Below the pieces are notes generated by a model. The model was not told where the DNA came from. It saw only the letters and a program-made list of their open reading frames with translations, and searched no databases. A DNA stretch of 64,000 bases from Pocillopora verrucosa (Eukaryota > Cnidaria > Anthozoa > Scleractinia > Pocilloporidae), in contig NC_089315.1 of the NCBI RefSeq assembly GCF_036669915.1, forward strand, positions 28,235,631 to 28,299,630, read 5' to 3'. The translations under genes and the position numbers were made by a program. Below are positions 40,355 through 53,502 of the stretch, one piece after another (positions within the stretch are counted from its first letter, which is position 1; each line of letters begins with the position of its first letter).

Positions 40355-41266
40355 ATGGGAACACTTTTGACAGTTTGTATTCTCTCAATTATTAATGGAT
40401 TTGCGTCCATCGCAGGAGCGATCGGAAACATCCTGGTCTGTTGCGTTCTATACCGAAACGAGGAATTACAAACAGGTGTGAACTATTTCATCCTAAACCT
40501 TAGTGTGGCGGATTTAACAGTGTGCACCATCGCTCAGCCGATGTACATTTATTATTTAAACCAGGAGTGGAGCGCTAAGAACTTTGCAACTTTCAAGCTT
40601 GTCTCGTACTTTCCTTTGCATTTTTCCTTCTCAAATCTGTTGCTACTTACGGTAAATCGTTTATTCGCTGTCTTGTATTCTTTCCGATATGGGACGGTTA
40701 TGCGTGGTAAGAACGTGGCAGTGATCGTGTGCTTGGCATGGGGAGTTTCAGCTGTCCTGGCAATCGTGCTTGCTGAGTCTCCCATTCAAGAAACGGCTCC
40801 GTACTTTCACCTGGCAATGCTGCTCACGTTTCTCACAATATATTTGAAGATTTTTTGTATAGCCGAGAAGAAACGCCGCCAGATTGTCTCGCAGTTTGAG
40901 TCTGTTTCTCATAACTACAGAGTTGCCAAGGTCGCTCAAGATTATCTAACGACGCGCACGCTAGCAATTCTAATCTGCGTTTCTGTGGTCCTTTTTCTTC
41001 CCGATTTATGGCTCCAACTTACAGGAAGCGAAGACTCCACAAGATTTTACTGGTCTTTCACGACGATGTTTTTAAGCTCTTTTTTAAATCCTTGTGTGTA
41101 CGTTTGGAGAAGCGGAAAGTTTCGGTCGGCGCTGTACAAGACGTTTGGTTTGTCTCGAGCGAAAACCAGGCTTGTTAGGCGTAACCAGGTTAAAAGGATA
41201 AAAAACATAGATGGCGTATTCGGCTCATTGAAAGTCATAGACCTAGAAGCTCTTGAACACAAATAA
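40355..41266 (+). CDS. Class A (rhodopsin-like) GPCR, orphan, copy 1
   Basis: Intronless 303-residue seven-helix receptor. Class A marks are GNILVC in helix 1 (Asn1.50), LSVADL in helix 2 (Asp2.50), Trp after helix 2 (QEW), Trp in helix 4, a helix-6 Pro (FLPD) and NPCVY in helix 7 (NPxxY). Odd points: the DRY motif is NRL (TVNRLFAV), the Cys at the start of helix 3 that normally forms the extracellular disulfide is Phe (NFATFKL), helix 5 has no Pro and the CWxP motif is LFLP. The extracellular N-terminus is very short and the second outer loop only about a dozen residues (ESPIQETAPYFH). Polar C-tail rich in basic residues. Ligand unknown; no assignment to amine, peptide or opsin groups can be supported. 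An AATAAA at 41286-41291 follows the stop. Confidence 0.85.
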   Translation: MGTLLTVCILSIINGFASIAGAIGNILVCCVLYRNEELQTGVNYFILNLSVADLTVCTIAQPMYIYYLNQEWSAKNFATFKLVSYFPLHFSFSNLLLLTVNRLFAVLYSFRYGTVMRGKNVAVIVCLAWGVSAVLAIVLAESPIQETAPYFHLAMLLTFLTIYLKIFCIAEKKRRQIVSQFESVSHNYRVAKVAQDYLTTRTLAILICVSVVLFLPDLWLQLTGSEDSTRFYWSFTTMFLSSFLNPCVYVWRSGKFRSALYKTFGLSRAKTRLVRRNQVKRIKNIDGVFGSLKVIDLEALEHK

Positions 41267-41285
41267 TATTTCGTTACAAAAGAAG

Positions 41286-41291
41286 AATAAA
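41286..41291 (+). terminator. Polyadenylation signal of receptor 1
   Basis: AATAAA 20 bases after the stop codon, within AATAAATAAATGG. Confidence 0.55.
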
Positions 41292-43629
41292 TAAATGGTT
41301 TTCGAACGTATTTACACCCTCCTCATAACTTTGACTTTTCTTGATAAATGAAGAATATACAAAAAGTGATTTAAGGCGTGTTGTGTTGTTGGCGTTGTGC
41401 CTTGTGTGTTGCATCTAAAAATACTTATGGGCAAAAAAGACCAAAGATCTTCACAAATTTTTCATCAAAATAGTGGGTAATAAGACAAGAGAGCTCTGAA
41501 GTACTTTTTATCAATATTAATTTTATCATCGTCATTATTGTTATCATAACAACATGATAAGTTATCATTGTAATTTTATCATTTGTAATTTTAATTAATA
41601 TCAGCTCGATAAGAGGAAAATGCACTGGTCTGCGGGTCCAGTGGTCCTGTAGTCCACTGTTCCTCCTTTTACTTTCTTTCCGTTAGGAGGATATCGAGTC
41701 AAGAGATTATAAACTGTCTAATAAATAACGTTTTTTCATTTTTTATTTTTAATCGAGGACTATGTTCATATAAAGCTTGCTAGAAGAAATTTAAATTTTC
41801 CATTAATATCGCTTCTTATTTCTATGCGGATTAACAGGCAGAGCGACAAATCAGTTTCAATCAGATGGTTCTAGAGCTCTTTATAACCAGAATTCCGGCT
41901 TAAACTAGCCCTTTTTAAATATACGAGATATCATAAAATTATATTTTTGCTCACCTGCTATGTTTCTAAGCCAAAGTTATAGACTACCACAAACACTGTA
42001 GACTTAAAGCCTTTTTTAAATTTATTTTGATTAATTTCATTTTATCTAATTTTTTCCTTTTTAAGAAATACTAAGCTCAAACTTTCATTATTACAAGACA
42101 CGAGCGGATCCAGTTAAGACACCGAATCTCCTGCATAGGTTTTTATCTTAAGTTAATCCCTCTATACTGATTTTAAGATTCCTCCTGCGGTGATGCTGCA
42201 ATTTTTTTCGCGCTGTCGACGTTAGTGTAAACGAAAAAGGCATCTATATATGACAAACAACGTCACACATAGAACTCAATGCAATTAGTTGTCCGTGGCC
42301 AACTTCGAACTCATATCAGGCTCTTCTCTTCAAGAGAGACCCCGTAAAAAAAGATAATAAATAAATAAAAAAGCGAAGGAACAAACGAACGATCGAGGGC
42401 AAACTTTACAACATTTCTTAAGTCATTCAGATTCCAGTAGGTCCCCATACATTTATATTTTTGTATCGAACAATAAAAGGAAGTCGCTGAGATGGAAATA
42501 TCAGACAGGTAAGCGGAGAAGACATCAGTGATCAAAACCCATGCTTACAAGATCACGGCCGCTGGAATAAACAAACCACAACACCTCTTTCGTACTGAGC
42601 TAAGCTTGACTTTAACATTGAAAACGTTCAATTGCGGAGACTTTGTTACCCTGTCATCCAGATCTTGTTTTTAGCTAACAAGGACGTGACTTTTAGAGGC
42701 ATTTTCATCGACGTCTAGAAGTTAATAACGCTGTTTTGACGTTTTGACAGAGATAAATGCTATGCTGGAGCGTGTGTGGCAAAAATCACGTTAAAAACAT
42801 TACGTCGAATAAGTGAATGGGGGTGGTTGGGATAAAATCAGTTTTAAAGTGAACATTTGATGAGGTGTACCCAATTTTTAGAATCTCACTGGAAAGCTTT
42901 CGCAGCTTTCGTGGTTTAAAGGCAGAAATAAGAATAATCCAATGAAGACAAATTGTAGATTTTTTATTTTCAAATTACAGCTTCTTCTTCTTTTGTATGG
43001 TTCTAGCTACTGCCTCGGTTAAAAACTCTATACAAAAGAACGTATCGTCCATTTCTTCGATATATCTGCCTGACTTCCTTTTAAGCATAATTTTTATTTT
43101 GCCTCCGAGTCATCAAGTTATGTTTTATGTGAGATCACAGATTCGGTGTCACATTTGGAAACGTGCTTGCAATATTCGAAATTCGTACTGACATTCTCAA
43201 CCAACGAGTCAAATACCACTATGTTCGTAAAAAAATTTTTACTTAAGAGTAAGAAGACTTTTATCAGCCAAGAAAGATGAGAACGAGCAGTGTTACATGC
43301 AAATCACAATCAAGAAAGCCTTCCGTCGCACGCCGCGCACCCGGTTCGTATATAAGTTGACCATAAGTTGATCATTTGGCGAGGGAATAATCCCGCGAAA
43401 AATTAAATGCTCCTTTTTAGTAAGAACCATCTATTGGATCCAAATCTACATGTCACTTTTTCTGGTTAAAATTGCTTGAAAAAGTTCTGGGTAAAAGAGA
43501 CTTTCCAGGGTTCAACTCAGAAGAATCTATCTTTCTCGGTGCGCTGGCTTTTCATGACAAAGATCAAGATGGCGATTCTCTGAACCGATTCGATTCCGAT
43601 TTGATTCGCACTGATTCGCTCAAACGAAG

Positions 43630-43710
43630 GGCTAAAGCTCGAAAGTCAGTTTTAAAACCCTTTACGGTGGCCAGTTTACGTTATCAACTCAGTTGATAAT
43701 ACTAAGGTAC
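43630..43710 (+). repeat. Dispersed repeat tail, copy 2
   Basis: ACGAAGGGCTAAAGCTCGAA then CCTTTACGGTGGCCAGTTTA and CAACTCAGTTGATAATACTA, closely matching 14690-14780. Confidence 0.7.
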
Positions 43711-45997
43711 CCTGTTATTCTCTACCACCGACGCAACATTGCATTATCCGCTATACCCTTCTTGAGATCGTTTAGCTTTGAGAATTTAGCATCGAAACAA
43801 ACAAAATTCCCTAGTTCAAGCTTCTCCTCTAATTTTTCGTCTTATCACCTTAACGCTGGAAAGAATACAGACATGAAAGGCAAAACTCCAATTCGGTCAC
43901 CCCTGGGAATGAAATGATTAAAAAAAAAACATTTTTTAGGGGCATGATGATCAAGCCGAACCCTCTAAGCTCATTGCTAAATGATGATTTTATCGACCGA
44001 ATGACGTCAGGTCAAATGCCATGGAAATGGTAAAACATTTGGATAAAATTGGTTCCTTTTTTTTAAAAGCAACAAATTCTTTAGCCATAGGAGGAAAAAG
44101 AATTTGAATAGGATTTGCAACGAGAATTCTCATTTAATTCTCATGCGAATTACATTCAGCCATTTTCTTTCACAAACCGCTCTCTGGTACTTCGTATTTT
44201 TGAAAGGGAACTTGACATTGTCTCGAGATGTAATACAATAGCGAACTCAGGGAAACAGACCTAAACTGGCATTAATTGTCTTTCATTTTAACGCTGCTCT
44301 TCACAAAAAAAACCATAAATATTACACGAAGTTATTTATAGAGGAAATGTTCCTTTAACTCTCAGACGGCAGCGATATTATGTTGTATTCTTGACTTGAA
44401 CGGCAAGCCATGGTTTCTCATCATCATATTTAAATGTGTGACAATTCCGGACTGATTTTTGCTCAGTAGTAAAGTAACACTCTAACCAACACATATTTTT
44501 GCTCAGGTCGTTTCATTCACAGTCTGTACTCATTCCAACAAGCGTTTTAATTCTCAACCTTTTCCTTTCTTTGGTAAATAGAAGCACTATTCTTTGAACT
44601 GTGCGCCTTCCTCTATCACTCATCCTAATCGCGATCTAATCAACAGCAACACCAAAATCAATCTGGCTAAAAAAACAACAGTAATTTCATCTGAAACGGC
44701 ACTGAAAAGCAACAACCAACAGCTGCGGGACTCAGGCTTGGACTTCGGAACTTTTTATCAAAGAAAAATCTAAATAACTGTTCGTGAGGATGGTTTGTTT
44801 GTTCACGTACATGAACTCAGAGCAGCGGGGAGAAAATAAAAACACTTATTGTCAGAAACAGAAAAAAATTCTCATGAAAGAACAAAATGACATGCTAAAA
44901 AAACGTTACTGTCCCCGGTAAAGCCTACCATATAACCATATATGCTAAGTTCAACCTTAAATTATGTGGAGAAAGATGCTTGTATGTTTAAATGATTGGA
45001 ATATTTTTTTAAAAATTTTTTACAATAGCGCCAGCGAAATTTGTTTACTGAGTCGATAACTTCAAAGCGACCAGAATGGCTTTTATTTTTTCCGATACAT
45101 AGCTGCCGCGTTTTTCTTAAACGAATATTATCAAACTTTATCTAGATTTTATCAAAGGTTATGGGCATTGTAAATATTATCATCCTGTCTATTTACTTTT
45201 GAGACGATAGAAATATTCAGAACATGACGAAGTGTCAAACTCTGCGGGAAAAATGCATACTGAGAAGCTCTGATTATGCAAAGACATGGATGCAAAAGTG
45301 AAGCATCTCAAAGATGACACTGATGCGTTGCGTATCAAAAGACCCTTGAAAGAGACTTTAAAATATATTTTTAATTTTTTCTCCATTTTGCCGCGAGTTT
45401 GGAAATGAAGTAGACGAAATTATGACATGCCTTGTCTACCATCACTAAAATTAGGAATTGCCTCGATCAATTTTTCTATTTTATCTCAGCATGTAGGGCT
45501 GCATGTAAGGAAGTCGGAGGCGAAAAAAAATCGAATGCCGGCTAAACGCTTGTGTGTAGTATTGGTCTCACGTTTACAGTTTTTAATTAAATTCCCAAAC
45601 ATGATTGATTAATATCTGAGTGATTTTTACAAAACACAATCGATGCCTTGTCAAAAAAAAAATTTATTTGTGGCAGCAAAGGTTAAGCACAGCCATTACT
45701 AAATAAACTAAACATTGCATCTTCTTTTTCTCCTCAGTGAGAAATTGAGTTCAGGTCAAAACAGCGCCTACTAGTTAAGAAGATTACATCGCATGGAGAA
45801 AAATGCTGTACTGCTTTAATTAAAGCTTCAGGGAAGTCTGCCAACATCATATTTCCTGTCAACAGGCAAACAGAATCATATCTTGGTTAGAAAAAAAAAA
45901 AGAACGGTTGACATCAAACCACCTTTCTCATGCCAAAGAACTCGAGAGATCTACGTAAATCAAAGCGTCAATCTGTTCGTGCAAGCTGTTTGTGTTC

Positions 45998-46945
45998 ATG
46001 GCGAGTGCTACTATTGAGATTCTCTCCATTGTCAATGGGTTGTCGTCAATTGCAGGAACCGTTGGAAATCTGCTGGTTTGCTTGGTAATATGCCGTAACG
46101 AAGAATTGCAAACAGGTGTGAATTACTTTATTCTGAGTCTCAGTGCGGCAGACTTAACGGTGTGCTTCATCGCACAACCGACCTATGTTTACTATTTGAA
46201 CCAACCGTGGAGCGCACGAAACTTCGCCACTTTTAAGCTCATTGCGTACATAACTCTGCATTCGTCGTTCCTCAATCTTTTGTCTTTGACGGTGAATCGA
46301 CTTTTTGCTCTGTGGTTTCCATTTGGATATGTGATTATTATGCGTGGTAGAAACATCGCTGTGATTGTCACAATTGTATGGTTGGTGTCAGTGATCATGG
46401 CAATTGCATTTAGTTTATCCCCAGTTTTAAAGAGACCTGCGCCATACTTCCATGTGGCGATGCTCCTTACATTTGCGTTCACCTACATGAAGATTTTCTG
46501 CATCGCCAGAAAACAACGACGTCGAATAGTTGCACAGGTTAAGTCTGTCTCTCATAATTACAGAGTGGCTAAGATCTCTCAAGATCAACTGACGACGCGA
46601 ACATTGGCAATTCTGATCGGCGTTTCATTGATTCTCTTTCTTCCCGATACGTGGTTTCAACTGGCGAGGAGCAGCGACTACACGAGATTTCGCTGGTCTT
46701 TCACAACGATGTTTTTGAGCTCATTTTTAAATCCTTGTATCTACGTGTGGAGAAGTGAAAAATTTCGTCTCGCCTTATACAAAACGATTGGCGTTTCTCG
46801 CCGAGGTCGTCGATCAATTGCAAAGGTTAATTTTAACGCAATTGAACAGGTGAATATTAACAATAACTTGGGTGAAATTTTTGGGAAGGAAAACAAAGAC
46901 AGTAGTATGCCCTCCATAAAGGTTGAGGCATTAAAGCCAAACTGA
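45998..46945 (+). CDS. Class A (rhodopsin-like) GPCR, orphan, copy 2
   Basis: Intronless 315-residue receptor, a tandem relative of the one at 40355-41266. Long shared blocks include RNEELQTGVNYFIL, the NFATFKL start of helix 3, TVNRLFA, APYFHVAMLLTF, SVSHNYRVAK, LTTRTLAILI and WSFTTMFLSSFLNPC. It has the same departures from class A: NRL for DRY, no Cys at the start of helix 3, a short second outer loop, LFLP for CWxP. NPCIY is kept in helix 7. The C-tail is longer and unlike copy 1 (acidic and Asn-rich), so the two probably differ in desensitisation or partners (inference). Start set at MASATIEIL, the first ATG; upstream codons in frame do not look coding. The ligand is unknown. Confidence 0.85.
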   Translation: MASATIEILSIVNGLSSIAGTVGNLLVCLVICRNEELQTGVNYFILSLSAADLTVCFIAQPTYVYYLNQPWSARNFATFKLIAYITLHSSFLNLLSLTVNRLFALWFPFGYVIIMRGRNIAVIVTIVWLVSVIMAIAFSLSPVLKRPAPYFHVAMLLTFAFTYMKIFCIARKQRRRIVAQVKSVSHNYRVAKISQDQLTTRTLAILIGVSLILFLPDTWFQLARSSDYTRFRWSFTTMFLSSFLNPCIYVWRSEKFRLALYKTIGVSRRGRRSIAKVNFNAIEQVNINNNLGEIFGKENKDSSMPSIKVEALKPN

Positions 46946-49652
46946 AGACTTGAATGACAAAGTACATAGCCCACATTTTTCCTTATTTTTATTATTTTTT
47001 TAACTTTCATAGTTTAAACTACAACATTTTACAACATTTCAAAAAATGTTTTTGTTACCATAATCATTTTTCTGTCGAGGGTATCGAGTAAATTATTCAA
47101 ACCCTTTCGAATTGCAACTAAAAGCACTTAGTGGGATGAATATTTGCACAAATATTGGCACTTAAGAGACTATTCCAGAGGTCTTCATTCACTCGGTCAA
47201 TTAACGATGTAGAAAACAAAGAGAACCGGTAGACGTAACAACCAGGAATTGCAATATGTATAAATTTAAAGCGCTCTTCTCTCTTGACGTAAACGGAAGA
47301 CCATGTGGTAAATAATTTTTTTTCTGTTTTCAATTCTTGCCCACGCCTTGATTAGTAAAATGAAAAAAATGTAACCGGCTTTTGGTAGACTATATCATTC
47401 CTTGAGCTCACAAATTCATGTTTCTCTCATACTGTTTGACATTATTTACTTCGATTGACGTCTCAACTGCTCATATTCATTTCTTAAGGCATTCTGTTCG
47501 TCTTTCTGTCAAAATATTTAATTAAAAATTAGATTTCCCAGAGTCGATGCTCACGTTTCAATCAATGACCCAAGCGTTTACTTTGCCTTTCGACTGCCAA
47601 ATGTAGAAAATGGTTTTGTAATTCATTTTTGTAACCAACGTTCTGTTATGAAAGAGCATGCTCTCCTGGCAATTGCCTAGTAATTGGAAAAAGAATCATT
47701 TGCAGATTTAGACAAGTCATTTACGTGGCAAAGCCACATATGAACTCTTCTTTTTCATAAATGAGTCAGCGTTGTTTTAGAATTATCTTGTCTTTTATCA
47801 GTTGATGCAAACATTATAACAAATGAAAGCAGGCGGTAATAAATTTTACTATTGCTGTTCGCCGTTTCACCTTTGAAAAACAAAACTTGATCAATAAACA
47901 AAAACCTTAATTGTTGCTAATCATATAGAAGCAGTCGAGTGCTGTGTTCAGTGCACTAACGTTCATTATAGAAAGCCTCTGATCAGACTATTACCTGTTA
48001 CAAATAAAGACTACAGCGCATTTCAAGACACCCTTTTTTTTTGCCGCAGCATCTTTTTATTGAAAAAGATTGCGCTGAGGTATCCTAATGACAGAAATGA
48101 GAATCAGCGTGGAATTGTGGTCACCGATGAATTGTGAGCAGTATCTGCTTTACCCTACAAAATTTTAACGCAACATCAACTTTATACACTCTTTATGGTG
48201 GCCAATTTACATTATCACCTTATTTGATAAAACCAAAGCCCCCACTGACGAGGCGCCATAGTTTCTTGAGAAAAATTTCCCCTCTATCCATTTGCCCTAT
48301 AACGATTGTATTAAAATAGAGTGGTCAAATGTTGTGGCGATTATGAAAGTTAAGGATTTCGATGTGAGCCATTGTGGGTATTCTTCGGGAAATTAAGACA
48401 AGCTTGTAAGCTATCTGACTTTCGAAGACGGTTTAGCTCAGGGTACTACATTTAATGCCGTTATGTAATGAACTTCTGGTCACCTTGCTTCTATGTGCAG
48501 TTTTGTTATTGTTTTATTTTTTTAATTATAAGTTTGGATCACGTCTTGAGAATTGAAAAACCTTTAATGACTAGCAGCATCTTGAACATGCGCGGGTTGT
48601 AGCCATAAATGTAGGCTCGATAGCTATAGTCTTATTAAAGACGAAGGAAATCGACATGTCTGGGACAATTTTGTTGAAGTCCATATTTGAATCCCCTCGG
48701 GTCTTTCTAGTCTTTCAATCCGTTGCAAGGCAAAGGTAAAATATGAGAGCCTGCCTTACTTAAATAATTTCAACTAAGTCAAGGACCTGCGTAGGCGAGA
48801 GCTTTCCTTCGTCACTTTACCACTCATATACCATTGCCCCCTTGATCAACTTTGCTGCAGCCTCTTTACAGCGCACACAAACTCTTGTAGATCCCGTGAT
48901 TAACATTATTGGTACAAAGGATAATAAACAGGAGTTGAACCTTAGCATCTTGGTTAAGGCATTAAATTTACTGCATTTGAGCTACAACTATTGCAATCAA
49001 TAGGGTTACCTTTTCAGGTTATACAAATACGAAATGAAAAAAAATAAATAAAAAAGGTTGAAAACTACCATCAACCGCCATATTCTTGACATTGAGTTTA
49101 CTTTTTCTCCCATGTGGGTGGCGCACGTGAATGTCAAAAACAATTATCGACATCAAGCTTTTCATTATTATAACTATTATTTTTAATTCTATACCTTCTT
49201 TGAATTTCAAACTATTGAATTTATCAAATTTCGCAGCTGGTCAACTCGATCTTCAATTTTGAATGCTTTGTTGCGCAAATAGTACCGATAATACCAGCAA
49301 ATGAAAATCCTTTTTTTGGCCATAGTGAAAAGTTCTCAGTTGCTTTGTTTTACCAGTTGAAGATTTTGAGTGAAAGATTTCGAAGAATGTTTATTCATAT
49401 TATCAAATAATTTGTCATTCACTTTGTAATACCTCAACTCATAGATCAACGTACTTATTCAAATCTTGCTTTGCTTTCTTTGTTGCAAGGCACGTAAGAA
49501 GTCTTTGAATGCACTTGCAATTAAACAAAGCCTAGGTCTTTTTATTCCTGTATATTCAGGCTCAACAAACCGTTCGACATATGCCTCACGAGGGTTCTTT
49601 AAAAAGCCACATATCACAGAGGAGATTCGTTTGAGAACATTGCTGTTTGAAG
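46946..49652. other. Intergenic region
   Basis: No supported gene. It includes a short piece of the dispersed repeat tail at about 48185-48245 (TTTATGGTGGCCAATTTACA). The promoter of the first protease gene should lie near the right end. Confidence 0.5.
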
Positions 49653-52600
49653 ATGATTTCGCTAATTATATTTGCCCTTTTGGGCATCTTTGAGCCATCT
49701 TTTACGGAGGGTAAGTTCAGGGTTTTGAAAATTGGTATGAAGAGTTAAAGTCAGTTTGAATTCATACCATTTTTTATTGTTTCAGGTAAGAGTTGCCAAG
49801 TGGTGTAACATCTGGAAAAAAAGTCCTAATAAACTCCATAAGGCTTAATTGATCAAGCTCTCATATCATTCATGGTGGTCAAAACATTAAATTCATTCTG
49901 TTCATTAAGAACAAAAAAAACACTCTGAAATTTGTCCAAAAAGAAAACTACAAAACTGAAATTTGCAATATTTCGATTTGCCAGAAAATCTCCGGTAAAT
50001 AAATCGTTAAAAAGAAAAAGGAAAAGTAACATTTTATGTGAGTTTTCCTTATCACTTTGGTCATTTGAGGGATGCGCATGATATTACACTACTTGAGATT
50101 TTTTAACTCCTTATTCAAATCTTATCTCAGGATGTGGAATGCGTCCTGCTTTCGCCCGTGTGGTGAATGGCCAAGACGCCAGTCCCCACTCCTGGCCATG
50201 GCAGGTTTCCCTGCGTGTGGGAGGCAGACATATCTGTGGTGGATCCCTTATCAGAACTGACTGGATCGTTACTGCAGCACATTGTGTCTTTAGAAATCCC
50301 AATCCAAGTGGATACACGGTTGTCGTGGGTAAGAAGTTATTTTATTTAATCCTGTCATAAGTTAAACACCTTTAATTCTTTTTTAAGGCCAGGGCTCAGG
50401 GAAATCAAAGATAGATTAGAGGCGAGTAAACCCAAATCGTGTCAGGGGTACAAGATAGAAGTGTGGGAGAAAAATTGGAGAAAATTTGCAGTGGCACTAG
50501 TTTTTGATATGATAAACACGGATGGCTACTCGATTCTACGCACCAAAATAATACAACTTCTAGAAATATGCGTACCAAAATCATATTCATTTTTTATCAG
50601 GACAAGCAGAGCTACATGAGGTGGGAAAATGACAGAGGCGAGTTATTAGGTCTAAGGAGAACCACGACTGATATTGCGAGCGCACCTGATTAGGGTACAG
50701 TTTATGAGTAATTAAACGGTGTCCATAGAATCCCGTCTAAACAAAAATTTAGTCCGAAGTCCTTCGTTATCATCTTCACGACAGGGGCCCACAGGCGACA
50801 AGGAAGTACAATTGTGCAGGAGACCTTTGGAGTTAGGACTCTTCACAAACACAGTGGCTTTACCATGAGTAACTTGAAACATGACGTCGCAGTTCTTCAG
50901 CTGGATGGAAATGTAAAGCTGAGCGACAAAGTGAATACAGTTTGTCTCCCAGACCGAGATGCAGATCTAAATTCCCAGTGTTATATAACAGGTTTGTAAT
51001 GTTCTAACCTAAGCTGGAAGCTGTAGCAAAACTCCTCGAAATATTCAGCTTTCCTATTTTGGGGTTGGGCGTTGGGGATCAAGATCCGATCTATTCTGCC
51101 CAGAAGAAGAAGCATTTTGTGCATGACTAGTAATACCGACGATCACTACTTGATACCTGGTAGGCAACAAAGAGGTTATAAAAAAGTTCAGCATTTCAGA
51201 TGTAAATTAAAAAGTTTCCTTCACAAATTTAGGTTGTGACTGTCATACTAAGCTGTTTAGTTGCATAGAGCTTGCTTTCAAGGAGAGCTGGGCTGTATAA
51301 GACTGCCAATAGATGCTCAGGGGACATATATAAATGATATACTTTGCTGCTAGGATGGGGACGCATAAGTGGTGACGGGCCAGCAGCAGACATACTGCAA
51401 CAAGCTAAGCTCCCGCTTGCATCGCATGAGGCTTGCGTGAGAAAGTACGGTAAGTCGATTGATAGGGGAGCTCATCTGTGTGCTGGAGAAGGTCGAAGTG
51501 GTGCCTCAGGGGGATGTAATGGGGACAGCGGTGGTCCGCTTGTTTGTGAGATGGGAGGAAAGTGGTATCTGCACGGTGCTGTCAGTTTTGGGAGGCAACG
51601 TTGCCCAACAACCCACTTTACAGTGTTTGCAAGAATCACCACCTACAAGTCGTGGATATTGCAGATGATAGGTGAGTCTAGGCGTTCAATTGTAACTTAT
51701 AAAGTAATTGCTGTTTGACAAAAAACAAAATAAGCATCTAGCTTTTGAGCAAAATCTTCTTGCGTTTACGTAAATAGTTTACGAACGTGAAAACCAGCTA
51801 ATACCCGCCGAATTTCATTGTCGTAATTGATTGCTTCTGATGAAAGTTACAGGCGGCCAATTTATGTTATAATTTAAATTGATAAAGTGAAATTATCCTT
51901 TACTGTTCTAATTGGCTTGCACTTCTATCGTTTTTGTCATCAGATATAAAGAAGATCATGACGCGCACGAAGAATTGTTTTTTGAACATGTGATATACCA
52001 TCATTTTTTAAAATCAAAGTTGAAAACGACTCTGACTTAAATATGATATAATTTTACCTTGGTTTCCAGGAGAGGGAAGCGGAGGACCTAACACACCAAT
52101 GCCTCCTCAGCCATCTCGCCCACCCAGTAAGTATTAATAAAGATTTTTGTATCAGGAAAATCTGTCTGCAGTAGTAAAACGCTACATGTTACGAATTTTT
52201 TTTCGAAAATAGCAAACTAGACACGTAGAATACACCTAGTTTTAATTATAATTACAAACTATACCAAGAGGCTTTCCATTAAGATCAATATTTTTTAGTT
52301 TTTAACAATTCATTCATTCCTTTGGGAGTAGAGAAGGGGAAGGGAGGGGGAAAGGAAAGGGGGAGAGAGGGGGAAAGGAAGGGGGGAGGGGGAGGGGAGG
52401 GGCAAGGAAGGGGGAGGGGAAGGAGGGGGAAAGGAAGGGGGGAGGGGAAAGGGAGGAAGATTAATGGAGTGGATGCTTATTGGAAAGTAATTCCTCGTTC
52501 GACACTCAATATAAATCGGCGAATCGTTGTAGTTGATGAAACACTAATATCAGTGTGAAATTTTCCTTATAAGGAGATTTATCTTGAGTCACGTATGAAC

Positions 52601-53502
52601 TTGAGCAGCTAAACAACAGTCAATAAAACTGCATTTTAACACTTTGCAAACTGAGTCATTTCGGAAGGAAAAAGATTATACCAGAAACGAGAATACAAAC
52701 AGCGTTCTGATTTTTCTAATCCGACCTTGTAAGGATCATAAGGGGAGGAACATTGACTAGCTTGGTTAACACTGTGCTTTCTTATTACAAAAAGATATGG
52801 ACAGACGTAGTATCAATTCTAAGGCTTTTCGTTATAAATCTTGTTACAGCTTCCTCGCTGTTGCACGGTTTTATAGTCAACATTTTGAATTGCTTCGTTA
52901 TTTATTTCTTTGCACTCTTCACACAGCAGGCTGCCGTGACAAAATCAATTCTCAATGGTGCTCGTTATACCGTAGACTTCGGTGGTGCCGAAAAGCCATA
53001 ATAAAGAACCGTTGCCGCAAGACTTGTGGATCTTGTAAGTTGATTAAAGAAAAGATTATTCCTGCCTATTTTGATCAAAGAGTGATTGGAAGTTGGATCG
53101 AGATGAAAGAGACAAAAAAAAATAAAGAGAGAGAGGGAGAGATAGAGAGAGAGCGTTGCATTACTGTGAACTGAAGAAACTCGCACTTGTCTTACATACA
53201 AATCCCTTTCGCGCTATTGACTCCTTTACCGTATCAGCCAAACAGGACCCTTGTCTCTGAGTAGCATTTTGCTCTCATATTCACTGCGTATTGGTCCATT
53301 CTGCTCACGTGGACGCGATCTTGTTTTTTAATTGGCCTTTAGCCTTATGAGTACCCTCTCCTACCACCCCCACGTGTCTTCGGTGGCAATTTCGATAATG
53401 GGGCTATTCTGATTTAATCTCGCTATGAATGACTTTGGGAATCCCATCAACTTAATTCAAACCACCCACAGGACGTGATATCTTTCCTTTTCAACAGGTT
53501 AA
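49653..53502 (+). CDS. Secreted serine protease with ShK domain, gene A
   Basis: Seven exons: 49653-49710, 50131-50328, 50785-50991, 51354-51671, 52070-52126, 52930-53034, 53498-53502; total 948 bases (315 aa), phases consistent. Exon 1 is a signal peptide ([17 protein letters not shown]). Exons 2-4 form an S1 chymotrypsin-fold protease: a likely activation site FAR/VVNG, TAAHC (His), [10 protein letters not shown] (Asp), GDSGGP (Ser). The S1 pocket has Gly at the chymotrypsin 189 position ([10 protein letters not shown]) and Thr at 226, so cleavage after Arg/Lys is unlikely and a chymotrypsin- or elastase-like preference is inferred. Exon 5 is a short Pro-rich linker. Exon 6 encodes a ShK domain with six Cys (spacing 8, 8, 8, 3, 2); the last Cys codon is split by the final intron and followed by TAA. 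Intron 5 carries a purine-rich tract. Confidence 0.88.
51835..51890 (+). repeat. Dispersed repeat tail, partial copy
   Basis: GGCGGCCAATTTATGTTATA followed by AATTGATAAA resembles the end of the repeat at 43630-43710. It lies in intron 4 of protease gene A. Confidence 0.4.
52325..52460. repeat. Purine-only G/A tract
   Basis: About 135 bases almost entirely G and A on the plus strand with many runs of four or more G (GGGGGAGGGGAGG-like). It lies in intron 5 of protease gene A, between the linker and ShK exons. G-quadruplex or triplex formation is possible. Confidence 0.85.

Larger units (their letters stand above)
41267..45997. other. Intergenic region between the two receptors
   Basis: About 4.7 kb of AT-rich sequence. 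It contains a copy of the dispersed repeat tail (43630-43710) and an AATAAA for receptor 1 near its start. I see no third receptor, no receptor fragment and no RNA gene. Confidence 0.5.
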
